This document shows, in pieces, positions 8,638-16,088 of a DNA stretch of 38,440 nt; the stretch's first letter is position 1; every line of letters starts with the position of its first letter. A program made the position numbers and the translations under genes. The DNA is from BOG-994 sp049514215 (GTDB lineage: Bacteria; Pseudomonadota; Gammaproteobacteria; Burkholderiales; Burkholderiaceae_D), in contig JBEKVI010000051.1 of NCBI GenBank assembly GCA_049514215.1, positions 1 through 38,440 on the forward strand, given 5' to 3'. Below the pieces are notes generated by a model. It was given only the letters and a program-made list of their open reading frames with translations. It did not search any database and was not told the origin of the DNA.

Positions 8638-9707
8638 TTGATGACTCGGGCCTGAGGCAGGTGGGTGGGCGCCGCGGATTGCGACTGTTCCGGCTCAATG
8701 AATCGCGGCAGCAGGGCCGGCTCAACGACCTGGACCGGAAGCTCGCCCGGGCCAAGGTTGCGCGTGACCCTCACAGTGGCGCCCCGCCTCTTTAAGGTCT
8801 CAAGGAGCTTCGGAAACTCGGAGCACCACCGGTCCTCGGCGAGCGTATCTTCTCGACTGGAGACGTTCGCTTCCGGACTCGCCGCCCGGATGACATTGAA
8901 GTTGGTGGTGTGGGCCTGCTCATCGACGCGCATGCGGACCATGTAGTCACCCCAGTCCCGACGCCGGAAGTGAGCGACTCCTCCCTCGACGAAAAGGGTG
9001 TCGCGGATCGGTTCGACCTCATAGCCTAGGTCCTCCAGAGACTGGCGCATGATCGTTGTCGTGGCCTCTTCGGTCATGCGACGTTCCGTCTCTTCCAAGT
9101 GCAGCTGGATGAGGCGGCGCAATTCGGTGGTCAAGAGCTCAGCGCGCGAACCCGGTGGCAACGCGTCCAAGGATCGTGCAACAGTTGCAATTGCCTCCGG
9201 CGGTTCGCCCAGATGGACGATCCGCCTTAGCAAGCGCTGCGACGGGGTGACGGAGGCCTGCGGACCCTGCCCCGCGGCCACCGAGATCACCAAATCGGTG
9301 TCGTCTGGCATCCTCGCGGCCCGGGTCAGCAAGATCGTCTGGACCTCGTCGCAATACTGGCTGAGCCCCCTTAGGTAGCCTGCTAGGGCACTGGCATCGC
9401 CCGCAGCCCCGGGCGCGAGCGGGGCAAACTTCACTTCGCCCTCAAAGCCGATCGAATGCGCAAGCGCGGCCAGTTGCTCAAGCCGCGCTGTCAGTTGCGC
9501 ACTTTGATCCTGTAGCGCCTTCACGCCCTGGCCTAGGGCCGCGGCAAGCGCCGTGCGCCGAGTGTGGTCGGCCTGGACGTGAGTCGCCTGCAGAGCCTCG
9601 GCACGCGCTTGACCCTCGCGAACGGCTTGGACTGCGCGGATCGCGGCTGCCGAGAGCAGCACGGTAATGGGGTCTACGCCAATGACGGCGGTCTTGGGTC
9701 CGCTCAA
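8634..9707 (-). CDS. Uncharacterised MSGPKT protein, first gene of the AAA+/radical-SAM/kinase operon
   Basis: 357 residues from a TTG start with GGAGG 5 nt upstream; an in-frame TAG stop at 9735-9737 limits any longer start. The protein begins MSGPKTAVIGVD. A hydrophobic, alanine-rich helix follows at about 12-30 and then a predicted coiled coil rich in Ala, Gln and Leu to about 95. The middle is helical. The C-terminal third is a mixed alpha/beta segment with GYEVEP, WGDYMVRMRVDEQ and EDRWCSEFPKLLETLKRRG, ending in a Pro-rich stretch and ARVIK. I do not recognise a named family. Its stop overlaps the AAA+ start (ATGA), so expression is coupled. It could be a scaffold, adaptor or substrate of the downstream ATPase, kinase or radical enzyme; this is inference from position only. 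Confidence 0.8.
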   Translation of the reverse strand: MSGPKTAVIGVDPITVLLSAAAIRAVQAVREGQARAEALQATHVQADHTRRTALAAALGQGVKALQDQSAQLTARLEQLAALAHSIGFEGEVKFAPLAPGAAGDASALAGYLRGLSQYCDEVQTILLTRAARMPDDTDLVISVAAGQGPQASVTPSQRLLRRIVHLGEPPEAIATVARSLDALPPGSRAELLTTELRRLIQLHLEETERRMTEEATTTIMRQSLEDLGYEVEPIRDTLFVEGGVAHFRRRDWGDYMVRMRVDEQAHTTNFNVIRAASPEANVSSREDTLAEDRWCSEFPKLLETLKRRGATVRVTRNLGPGELPVQVVEPALLPRFIEPEQSQSAAPTHLPQARVIK

Positions 9708-9710
9708 TGC

Positions 9711-9732
9711 GGCCTCCCGGAGCGAAGGAGGC
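9711..9732 (-). promoter_or_regulatory. 5' hairpin that includes the Shine-Dalgarno of the MSGPKT gene
   Basis: On the minus strand GGCCTCC and GGAGGCC form a 7-bp stem with a 9-base loop. The 3' arm contains the GGAGG ribosome-binding site used by the TTG start at 9707. The predicted transcription start lies at about 9730-9734, so the stem would sit at the very 5' end of the message and could limit translation initiation. Confidence 0.55.
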
Positions 9733-9736
9733 CTCT

Positions 9737-9764
9737 ATGCTACCGGTGTGGCCCTGCGAGTCAA
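9737..9764 (-). promoter_or_regulatory. Predicted sigma-70 promoter of the four-gene operon
   Basis: TTGACT (9764-9759) and TAGCAT (9742-9737) are separated by 16 bases on the minus strand. This predicts a transcript starting near 9730-9734, giving a leader of roughly 25 bases. Five of six -35 bases and four of six -10 bases match consensus. Confidence 0.55.
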
Positions 9765-9976
9765 TCGTTGGCGAGGGGACGACGTAGCGAACACCGAGAC
9801 CCCTCCCCCGCCATTCGAGACCGGCGTTTGGCGTTCTCACGCAGGCTCGGGTCGTGCGTTACCCGCGCAATCGGAGCTCTGGTTTCCGTATGCGCCAGAC
9901 CTCCCCGGCCGCCAAGCGGGGTCGAACCCTTCCCTAGGTTGGCTCGAATACGGTCAAACCACTCGGATCAAGACGC

Positions 9977-10300
9977 TCAGCTAGGAGCGCCCCGCGCGCC
10001 CCGATTTCCGCGCTGCGGGCGACAGGCTAGCGGTGCCGCGGTTTGTGAACTATCGCCCGAGGCGGACTCGCCCTCCTTGCGCGGTCCTAGGCAGCTCCCA
10101 TTGACGGTGTTGTTTTCCCGACCCGTGAAACTGCAAGCATCGCCGCTGTTCTTGCCCTGACACGCCGCAACGGCTTCCGGTGGAGGACCACGGTGACCTC
10201 CGTTGGGGCCGCCTTGACCTTCCGGAGGGGGTGTTTGCGCGAGGGTGGCTTGAAGCAAGCCGGCCGTCAGGACGGCGAAAGAGATTCGGATTAAGGTCAT
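9977..10300 (-). CDS. Small secreted four-cysteine protein
   Basis: 107 residues. Residues 1-21 are a signal peptide ending TLAQ, so the product is likely periplasmic or exported. A Pro/Gly-rich linker leads to PPPEAVAACQGKNSGDACSF, with cysteines at 47, 56, 70 and 93 that could form two disulfides. The pattern PPPEA-x3-C-x-GK-x2-G-D-x-C is one I associate with small hypothetical secreted proteins of proteobacteria; no function is known to me. The gene is downstream of pqqE on the same strand but separated from it by 194 bases and a GC-rich hairpin, so it is probably a separate transcription unit. It could be read through from pqq. The ribosome-binding site is weak. Confidence 0.7.
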   Translation of the reverse strand: MTLIRISFAVLTAGLLQATLAQTPPPEGQGGPNGGHRGPPPEAVAACQGKNSGDACSFTGRENNTVNGSCLGPRKEGESASGDSSQTAAPLACRPQRGNRGARGAPS

Positions 10301-10428
10301 GAAGGCTCACATCGGTTAGTTGGAACAAGATCGTGCGGCGCGACCGTGCTGCCCCGTTTGCGTTGGTTGAGCCGCCTCGCAAGTCCAAGCGCCGGGATTT
10401 GGAGATCCCAAGAACGAGCGCAGACCCG

Positions 10429-10448
10429 CGCCGGGGCGCCCCCCGGCG
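10429..10448 (-). terminator. GC-rich hairpin downstream of pqqE
   Basis: CGCCGGGG and CCCCGGCG form a perfect 8-bp stem around a 4-base loop, 46 bases after the pqqE stop. There is no U-tract on the minus strand, so it may be a pause site or an RNA-stabilising 3' end instead of a classic intrinsic terminator. Confidence 0.4.
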
Positions 10449-10494
10449 GAGCGCGGTGATCCCACACGATGGACCGGTGAGTGGATTCCGTTCG

Positions 10495-11661
10495 CTAGCG
10501 CTTCTGCTCGAGACGGCGCAACACGTGGATGCGCGAGTTGGCATCGCTGCGAAACATAATAGGCTCTTCGTCAACGACCGCCGCTTCGTTCTCGCGAAGG
10601 ATGTTTTGGATGATCACGTGGTGTGAAGACTTGTTGCAAACCGGGTCGGCCTGGCGCGCGTCCTGCGTCAATAGGTAGGCTTGGCATCGGCAACCGCCGA
10701 AATCCTTTACCTTCTCGGGACAGCTGCGACACGGTTCCTGCATCCACTCATCGCCGCGATAGAGGTTGAAGGCCTGACTTTCGTACCAGATCGAGCGCAA
10801 TGAACGATCACGGATATTCGGGAGTTCGAGTCCGGGCAGATCTCGCGCGTTATGGCAAGGCAGGATCAGCCCGTCGGGCGCGACCACCATGAAGACCGAA
10901 CCCCAGCCGTTCATGCACGCCTTAGGCCTCTCCTCGAAGTAGTCCGGGACTACGAACAGAAGTTTGCAGCGCTTGCCGATCTTCTGACGATAATCCTGGA
11001 CGACCCTCTCGGCTTCTTCGAGCTGCGATCGGGTGGGAAGCAGCCGGCTGCGGTTGTGCAAGGCCCAGCCGTAGTACTGGGTGTTGGCGAGTTCCAGATA
11101 CTCCGCCCCCAGATCGAGCGCCATCTCGATGATTTGCGCAACATGAGGCAGGTTGTAGCGATGCAATACACAGTTGAGGACCATCGGATAGTCGTAGCGT
11201 TTGATGAGCTCCGCGATCTTTTTTTTGCGTTCGAAGGTCTTTGTGCTACTAAGGAAATCGTTCAATTCCTGGGTCGAGTCCTGGAACGACAACTGAATGT
11301 GATCGAGGCCGGCGCGCTTGAGTTCGCCGATGCGCTCCTCGGTCAATCCGACCCCCGAGGTAATGAGATTCGTATAGAAACCGAGGCGATGCCCTTCGGC
11401 GACCAGTTCCACGAGATCGTCGCGCAGGAGCGGCTCCCCGCCCGAGAAGCCGAGTTGCGTCGCCCCGAGCGCGCGCGCCTGGCGCAAGGCATCAATCCAT
11501 TGCGCGGTACTCAGTTCACCTTCGATGCCCGCATAGTTCAGGGGGTTGTAGCAGAAGACACAGTGCAGCGGACATCGATAGGTGAGCTCGGCGAGCAACC
11601 AGAATGGCGGCGAAATCGGAGCCGGCACGGATTGCGCCGGACTAATCGGGTCGTAGGACAT
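10495..11661 (-). CDS. pqqE: PqqE, radical-SAM enzyme of PQQ biosynthesis
   Basis: 388 residues from the ATG at 11661, two bases after the pqqD stop; a TTG at 11676 is an alternative that would overlap pqqD and add five residues. PPFWLLAELTYRCPLHCVFC carries the radical-SAM C-x3-C-x2-C motif near the N-terminus, followed by FSGGEPLLRDDL for SAM binding. The C-terminal SPASM region has the expected cysteines (PCHNARDLPG, PCRSCPEKVKDFGGCRCQA, DPVCNKSSHH) for auxiliary clusters. With PqqD as peptide chaperone, PqqE links the Glu and Tyr side chains of PqqA by a C-C bond, the first committed step to pyrroloquinoline quinone. Last gene of pqqABCDE. Confidence 0.97.
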   Translation of the reverse strand: MSYDPISPAQSVPAPISPPFWLLAELTYRCPLHCVFCYNPLNYAGIEGELSTAQWIDALRQARALGATQLGFSGGEPLLRDDLVELVAEGHRLGFYTNLITSGVGLTEERIGELKRAGLDHIQLSFQDSTQELNDFLSSTKTFERKKKIAELIKRYDYPMVLNCVLHRYNLPHVAQIIEMALDLGAEYLELANTQYYGWALHNRSRLLPTRSQLEEAERVVQDYRQKIGKRCKLLFVVPDYFEERPKACMNGWGSVFMVVAPDGLILPCHNARDLPGLELPNIRDRSLRSIWYESQAFNLYRGDEWMQEPCRSCPEKVKDFGGCRCQAYLLTQDARQADPVCNKSSHHVIIQNILRENEAAVVDEEPIMFRSDANSRIHVLRRLEQKR

Positions 11662-11663
11662 GG

Positions 11664-11927
11664 CTATTGAATCCAATCTTTCTCGAAGGCGATCCGGAGC
11701 ATCTCGACAATGTCATTCTTAAGACCCGTCGTTTGGAATTCGGCCTCGATGTCCTGGACGATTTGCTCCAGTGTGCGAGAGCCATCACAGCGCTTGAGAA
11801 TCGCGCTTGCGCTCGCGTTGAGCTTGACCATCCCTTCCGGATAGAGGAGCACATGACACCCCTGCACCTCCTCCCATTGCATGCGAAAGCGGCGGTTCAG
11901 GCGGGGTTGCGCCGGAAGCTCGCTCAC
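11664..11927 (-). CDS. pqqD: PqqD, PqqA peptide chaperone
   Basis: 87 residues from a GTG start that overlaps the pqqC stop (GTGA). The sequence contains RRFRMQWEEVQGCHVLLYPEG, LNASASAILKRCDG and a C-terminal helix pair, matching the RiPP recognition element fold. PqqD binds the PqqA precursor and presents it to PqqE. Standalone here, not fused to pqqC or pqqE as in some species. Its length is normal for the family. Confidence 0.96.
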   Translation of the reverse strand: MSELPAQPRLNRRFRMQWEEVQGCHVLLYPEGMVKLNASASAILKRCDGSRTLEQIVQDIEAEFQTTGLKNDIVEMLRIAFEKDWIQ

Positions 11928-12640
11928 TGGGGATGCGCCTTCTGGATTGCATCGAGCATGCTCCAGAGAATGTCCAGTTTGAATTGCAGAATCGCGAGCG
12001 CGCGTTCCTGCTGCGCCCGTGTGGTGAAGTAGTCCAGGGTCACGCTGAGTCCATGCTCGACGTCACGCTGGGCAAGCGGAATGCGGCTGCGGAAATATTG
12101 CAGACCTGCCGAATTGATCCAGGGATAGTACTCGGGCCAGCCGGCGAGGCGATCCTTGTGAATCTGCGGGGCGAACATTTCAGTCAGCGAGGAGCAAACC
12201 GCTTCCTGCCACGGCACCCGCCTGGCGAAGTTAACGTAGGCGTCGCAGGCAAACTTGACGCCGGGGACGAGATGCTCAAACGACCAGAGGGTCTCGCGCT
12301 GAATCCCCACTGCTTCGCCCAGCCGTGTCCAGGCCTCCATCCCACCGGCGGAGTCGCCGGAATAGTCGCCATAGCCATCGTGATCGAGGATACGGGCGAT
12401 CCAGCGTCGCCGCGTCTCGCGGTCCTCGCAGTTCGACAGGATCGCCGCGTCCTTTAACGGGATACACCATTGATAATAAAAGCGGTTCGCCACCCAGCCG
12501 CGAATCTGCTCCTTCGAGCAGCGTCCTGAATTCATCAGAACGTTAAAGGGGTGATGGATATGGTAGCCCTGGCCTTTTGCACGTAGGCGCTCTTCGAACT
12601 CCGAGCGCGTCCAAGGGGTGTGTCCTGCAGCGTGGGTCAT
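11924..12640 (-). CDS. pqqC: PqqC, pyrroloquinoline-quinone synthase
   Basis: 238 residues; its ATG overlaps the pqqB stop (ATGA). The heme-oxygenase-like helical fold is recognisable from YHIHHPFNVLMNSG, WVANRFYYQWCIPLKDAAIL, DHDGYGD and the C-terminal helices. PqqC is cofactor-free and carries out the final ring closure and oxidation of the intermediate to PQQ using O2. Length and motifs agree with characterised PqqC. Third gene in a coupled operon. Confidence 0.97.
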   Translation of the reverse strand: MTHAAGHTPWTRSEFEERLRAKGQGYHIHHPFNVLMNSGRCSKEQIRGWVANRFYYQWCIPLKDAAILSNCEDRETRRRWIARILDHDGYGDYSGDSAGGMEAWTRLGEAVGIQRETLWSFEHLVPGVKFACDAYVNFARRVPWQEAVCSSLTEMFAPQIHKDRLAGWPEYYPWINSAGLQYFRSRIPLAQRDVEHGLSVTLDYFTTRAQQERALAILQFKLDILWSMLDAIQKAHPQ

Positions 12641-13545
12641 AGTGCCACCTCCATGCCGTCAAAGGCGACTTCGATCCCATGTTCGGCCAGAAGAGCCCTC
12701 TCGGCGGAGTCTTCGCGAAGGATCGGATTGGTGTTGTTGATGTGGATGAGAATGCGCCGCTTGTCCTTGAAGCGATCGAGCACTTCGATCATGCCTCCGG
12801 GTCCAAACTGAGGCAAATGCCCCATGTCGGCCGCATATTTCTCGGAAAAGCCCAAGCCGACCAATTCATCGGCGGTCCAAAACGTGCCGTCCACCAGAAG
12901 AACGTCCGCCGATTGCATGGCTGCGCGCGCGCCGGCGTCCAATTCTCCGAGTCCGGGAGCATAGAAGATGCTCTTGCCGCTCTGCCGGTCCTTGAAGGTG
13001 AGGGCGATGTTGTCGCCCACGCGCGGGTCGTGGCGATGGCGTGAGTAGGGCGGCGCCTTGCTCAGGATCGGCAGCGGGGAGATCTCAATCTCCTCGAAGC
13101 CTGGAATCGAGAACGGATCCAGACCGATGGGCCGTAAATCGGCGCCACAGTAGTGCGACAGGAGCCGGGTAATCGGGAACGGGCCCTCCAATTCAGCGAG
13201 CACTTCCCGCGTGGCATAAAGCGGGAGCGGCGTGCTACGCTCGCGCAGCATCAGAAGACCCGTGACATGATCGACTTGGGCGTCGATCAGCATCACCGCC
13301 GCAATTCCGGTATCGCGCGCCGCGCGCGCGGGCTGCAGCGCGGGTTGTGCCTTGATCTGGGCGAGGATATCCGGCGAGGCATTGATGAGAAGCCAGTCGC
13401 GACCCTCTTGCGTTACCGCGATCGAAGACTGGGTGCGCGCTACTGCTTTGACCGTGCCATTGCGCACGCCGGCGCAGTTGGCGCAATTGCAATTCCACTG
13501 TGGAAATCCGCCACCTGCCGAGGAACCTAAGACGCGAATTTTCAC
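12637..13545 (-). CDS. pqqB: PqqB, metallo-hydrolase-fold PQQ biosynthesis protein
   Basis: 302 residues with a GTG start. The N-terminus (MKIRVLGSSAGGGFPQWNC) and the cysteine-rich CNCANC segment are hallmarks of PqqB. The metallo-beta-lactamase-like fold includes LLIDAQVDHVTG-type elements (seen as MLIDAQVDHVTGLL), MGHLPQFGPGG and HINNTNPIL. PqqB is thought to hydroxylate the tyrosine-derived intermediate after PqqE and protease action. The pqqB start is about 50 bases downstream of pqqA, and its stop overlaps pqqC by 4 bases. Confidence 0.97.
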   Translation of the reverse strand: MKIRVLGSSAGGGFPQWNCNCANCAGVRNGTVKAVARTQSSIAVTQEGRDWLLINASPDILAQIKAQPALQPARAARDTGIAAVMLIDAQVDHVTGLLMLRERSTPLPLYATREVLAELEGPFPITRLLSHYCGADLRPIGLDPFSIPGFEEIEISPLPILSKAPPYSRHRHDPRVGDNIALTFKDRQSGKSIFYAPGLGELDAGARAAMQSADVLLVDGTFWTADELVGLGFSEKYAADMGHLPQFGPGGMIEVLDRFKDKRRILIHINNTNPILREDSAERALLAEHGIEVAFDGMEVAL

Positions 13546-13595
13546 GAATGAGAAAGAGCGCCGAGCGCTTTAACGCCCGACGCCGTGTTCATCGA

Positions 13596-13670
13596 CTAGC
13601 GGTTCGCAATGTACATCGTAATTTCGAACCCAAAACGCCAATCGATTGCCTGCGGTTTTTCCCAAGCCAT
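13596..13670 (-). CDS. pqqA: PqqA, precursor peptide of PQQ
   Basis: A 24-codon gene, too short for routine gene calling, read from ATG at 13670 with AGGAGG 6 nt upstream. The peptide starts MAWEKPQAIDW and contains the invariant E-x3-Y pair as E16 and Y20 (EITMY), the two residues cross-linked by PqqE and excised to become PQQ. It ends IANR. It is the first gene of the operon and is followed 50 bases later by pqqB, the usual arrangement that lets pqqA be made in excess. Confidence 0.96.
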   Translation of the reverse strand: MAWEKPQAIDWRFGFEITMYIANR

Positions 13671-13966
13671 GATTTTCCTCCTATAAAGTGTGGATCGGTC
13701 GGATCGGATGCACCCGAAGACTCTCAGCGCAGCACGTCGCGCCGATTCCTGCTAATTTTCACTTGGAGCGCCCGCGAAGGCTTGCGCTAATGATTGATTC
13801 TGGGCTCATGATTTTCATGAATTCGATCCGCGCTGACAGCCAATGTTGCGGCGCAAGAATCCACTGATGCCCACCGCTTGGCTGGCGAACTGTGCGAGAA
13901 GAGCGTTTGCACCGCAACAATACCTCGAGGATGGACGATGAAGCCTGTTCGCTTCGCACGTAAGTC
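13671..13966. promoter_or_regulatory. Divergent control region between pqqA and the sensor kinase
   Basis: 296 bases between divergent genes. It holds the strong pqqA ribosome-binding site (AGGAGG) and presumably promoters for both directions. A short GATCSG-type repeat (GGTCGGATCGGATG at about 13697-13711) lies 30-40 bases upstream of pqqA and might be an operator half-site array. No confident -35/-10 pair was identified. Confidence 0.35.
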
Positions 13967-15322
13967 ATGAGCCTGCGCCTTAAGATCAACCTCGTGCTGT
14001 CGGTGTTTCTGACGGTGTTTCTGGCGACTTTCATCTATTTCGAAATCGATGCCACGCGCAGCAGCGTGCATGAGGAGATCGAGGCCTCAAACCGGGTTGC
14101 AATCCAGCTGCTCACCCGCATTAGCCTACTTTTCCAAGTCGATGATCCGGCGGTCTTGGCCGAGTTCCTGCGTCAAACGGGACGGGTGCGCGCCAACGAC
14201 ATCGTTCTGTATGACGAGTCCGGTCGTCCTTTGCACGTCTCGCCCGCGCCCACCTATAAGCAAGGGCGCGACGCGCCCGAGTGGTTTGCCAGGCTAGTCT
14301 CCCCCGACATTCGCGCGCGACGCATCGAGCTTCCTCGGGCGCAGCTCGTGATTACTCCGAACGCGTCACGCGCGATCCTCGACGGCTGGGATGGATTGCG
14401 CTTGATTCTCTATAGCGGAGCTCCCGCGGTGATCCTCGCGAGCTCTCTCATGTTCTGGCTCATCGGACGTTGGCTTGCGCCACTTGAACGAATCCAAGGC
14501 GCGCTTTATCAGATGGAAAGAGGGGATCATTCCATTCGCCTTCCTCCCCTTGCCGGCAAGGAGGCGCGCGAGATGGGCAGGGCCTTTAACCGTATGGCTC
14601 AGGCCGTCGACGAGAATCTGCAGGCGCGGCAGGCGGCGGCAGAGGCGCGTGCGCTTCTGATTGCGCAGCGCGAGTTCACCCAGGTGTTGCAGGAGCGCAT
14701 CGAGGAAGAGCGCAGAGCCTTGGCGAGGGAATTGCACGATGATCTGGGCCAGTCGCTGACGGCCATCCGCACGATCAGCCAGTCCATCGCCATGCAAGCG
14801 CCCGAAGGCCAGACGGCCTTGCAACGCTCGGCTCATCTGCTCGGAGAGACCGCCTCGAGCATGTACGATGCCATGCACCGCATGATTCCCCGCTTGCGGC
14901 CCAGTGCCCTTGACGAACTCGGACTGGTCGAGGCAGTTCGCGATCTCGTCTCTGATACCCAGCTCAATCATCCGGATCTGGCCTTCCGTCTGGAGTTCGA
15001 CGAAACCATGCCCGTGTTCCCGGGACCTCTTCAGATCTCGGCTTACCGCATCATTCAGGAGGCGATCACGAACGTGCTGCGGCATGCCAACGCCAAGCGC
15101 GTATCGGTTAGGCTTGCGGTGGAACAGGAGAGCTTTGTGATTTCGGTGCAAGACGACGGACAAGGCTCCAAGGAAGTGCTTGAGCGGCCCGGCCACTACG
15201 GCGTACGCGGCATGCGCGAGCGCGCCGAGGCGCTCGGGGGCGTCATCACGTTTTCCCGAAGCAGCGAAGGGGGATTGGCGGTCCTGGCGCGACTACCGCT
15301 CGCGCTCGAGTCTTCGACGTGA
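13967..15322 (+). CDS. NarL-type sensor histidine kinase, MoxY-like
   Basis: 451 residues. Transmembrane segment 1 at about 6-26 is followed by a periplasmic region of about 110 residues and TM2 at about 143-163, then a HAMP-like linker. The N-terminal arrangement resembles the LapD/MoxY N-terminal domain. The HisKA_3 box contains ELHDDLGQSLTAIR with the phospho-accepting H257. The ATPase domain shows QEAITNVLRHANA (N box) and DDGQG, then GMRERAEALGG. The stop codon overlaps the GTG start of the regulator (GTGA). It is divergent from pqqABCDE, as are regulators of methanol or ethanol oxidation in other proteobacteria, so control of PQQ or a quinoprotein is a reasonable inference. Confidence 0.92.
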   Translation: MSLRLKINLVLSVFLTVFLATFIYFEIDATRSSVHEEIEASNRVAIQLLTRISLLFQVDDPAVLAEFLRQTGRVRANDIVLYDESGRPLHVSPAPTYKQGRDAPEWFARLVSPDIRARRIELPRAQLVITPNASRAILDGWDGLRLILYSGAPAVILASSLMFWLIGRWLAPLERIQGALYQMERGDHSIRLPPLAGKEAREMGRAFNRMAQAVDENLQARQAAAEARALLIAQREFTQVLQERIEEERRALARELHDDLGQSLTAIRTISQSIAMQAPEGQTALQRSAHLLGETASSMYDAMHRMIPRLRPSALDELGLVEAVRDLVSDTQLNHPDLAFRLEFDETMPVFPGPLQISAYRIIQEAITNVLRHANAKRVSVRLAVEQESFVISVQDDGQGSKEVLERPGHYGVRGMRERAEALGGVITFSRSSEGGLAVLARLPLALESST

Positions 15323-15960
15323 CGCAGAAAATCAAGGTCTTGCTGGTCGACGACCATGCGGTGGTGCGCATGGGCTTTCGCATGCTTTTGGAGTCGACCT
15401 CCGACATTCAAGTCGTCGCAGAGGCCGAATCGGGCGAGGGCGCCTGCCAGGAGTTTCAGTCATCTCAACCCGATGTTGTCGTCATGGATATCACCATCAC
15501 GGGGATGAGCGGCGTGGAGGCGACCAAACGAATTCTCGCGCGGGAGCCCCACGCGCGCGTTTTGGCCTTGTCGTCGCACGAAGATCCGAGTCAAGTGCGC
15601 TTCATGCTCAAGGCCGGAGCCTTGGGCTATCTCTCCAAGCGCAGCGCACCTCAGGCTCTCATCGAAGCCATCCGCTCCGTGGCCGCAGGTCGCATGTACC
15701 TCGATGCGCAGGTGGCCCAGCGCATGGCACTGCAAGAATTCCGCGGTGAACGGCATCCGCTGGACGTGCTCAGCGAGCGGGAGTTTGGCGTTTTCATTCA
15801 GCTGGCCAAGGGCGCATCGGCCAACCAGATCGCCGAGGTCTTAAACCTGTCACCTCGCACGGTCGGAACCCACCTCTACAACATCAAGCAGAAACTCTCG
15901 GCCAGCAACCAGTCGGAATTGACTCTGATCGCGATCCGTCACGGCCTCATTAGCGCCTAG
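15319..15960 (+). CDS. NarL/LuxR-type response regulator, MoxX-like
   Basis: 213 residues from a GTG start overlapping the kinase stop. The receiver domain has the acidic pair D11-D12, phospho-acceptor D57 (VVVMDITITGM) and the K of YLSKRSAP. A C-terminal LuxR helix-turn-helix (LSEREFGVFIQLAKGASANQIAEVLNLS, then SPRTVGTHLYNIKQKL) follows. It is the cognate partner of the upstream kinase. Targets are inferred from adjacency to pqq. Confidence 0.95.
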   Translation: MTQKIKVLLVDDHAVVRMGFRMLLESTSDIQVVAEAESGEGACQEFQSSQPDVVVMDITITGMSGVEATKRILAREPHARVLALSSHEDPSQVRFMLKAGALGYLSKRSAPQALIEAIRSVAAGRMYLDAQVAQRMALQEFRGERHPLDVLSEREFGVFIQLAKGASANQIAEVLNLSPRTVGTHLYNIKQKLSASNQSELTLIAIRHGLISA

Positions 15961-15986
15961 CCGTCGCGCGCCATACAGCGAGGCGC

Positions 15987-16014
15987 TTGGGTTCTGAGAC
16001 GGATTCGCTACAAT
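15987..16014 (+). promoter_or_regulatory. Predicted sigma-70 promoter for cupin-ureohydrolase unit
   Basis: TTGGGT (15987-15992) and TACAAT (16009-16014) are separated by 16 bases, about 70 bases upstream of the cupin start and just after the response-regulator stop. The -10 is five of six to consensus. Confidence 0.5.
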
Positions 16015-16034
16015 CGAGCTTTACCTCTCAGCCC

Positions 16035-16057
16035 CATCCTTAGCGTCGCTATGGATG
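16035..16057 (+). promoter_or_regulatory. Leader hairpin upstream of the cupin gene
   Basis: CATCC/GGATG outer stem, a T-T mismatch and a TAGC/GCTA inner stem close on a 3-base GTC loop. It starts about 15 bases after the predicted transcription start. I could not match it to a known riboswitch, including the guanidine classes. Confidence 0.4.
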
Positions 16058-16088
16058 CACGGATAGGGCAACCTTACCGGAACTAGCC

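Noticed and set aside
9911..9935. tRNA T-arm-like GGGTCGAACCC
   Set aside because: No matching acceptor, D or anticodon stems around it.
16021..16088. Guanidine riboswitch in the cupin-ureohydrolase leader
   Set aside because: The hairpin has none of the conserved loop sequences of the guanidine-I, -II or -III classes.
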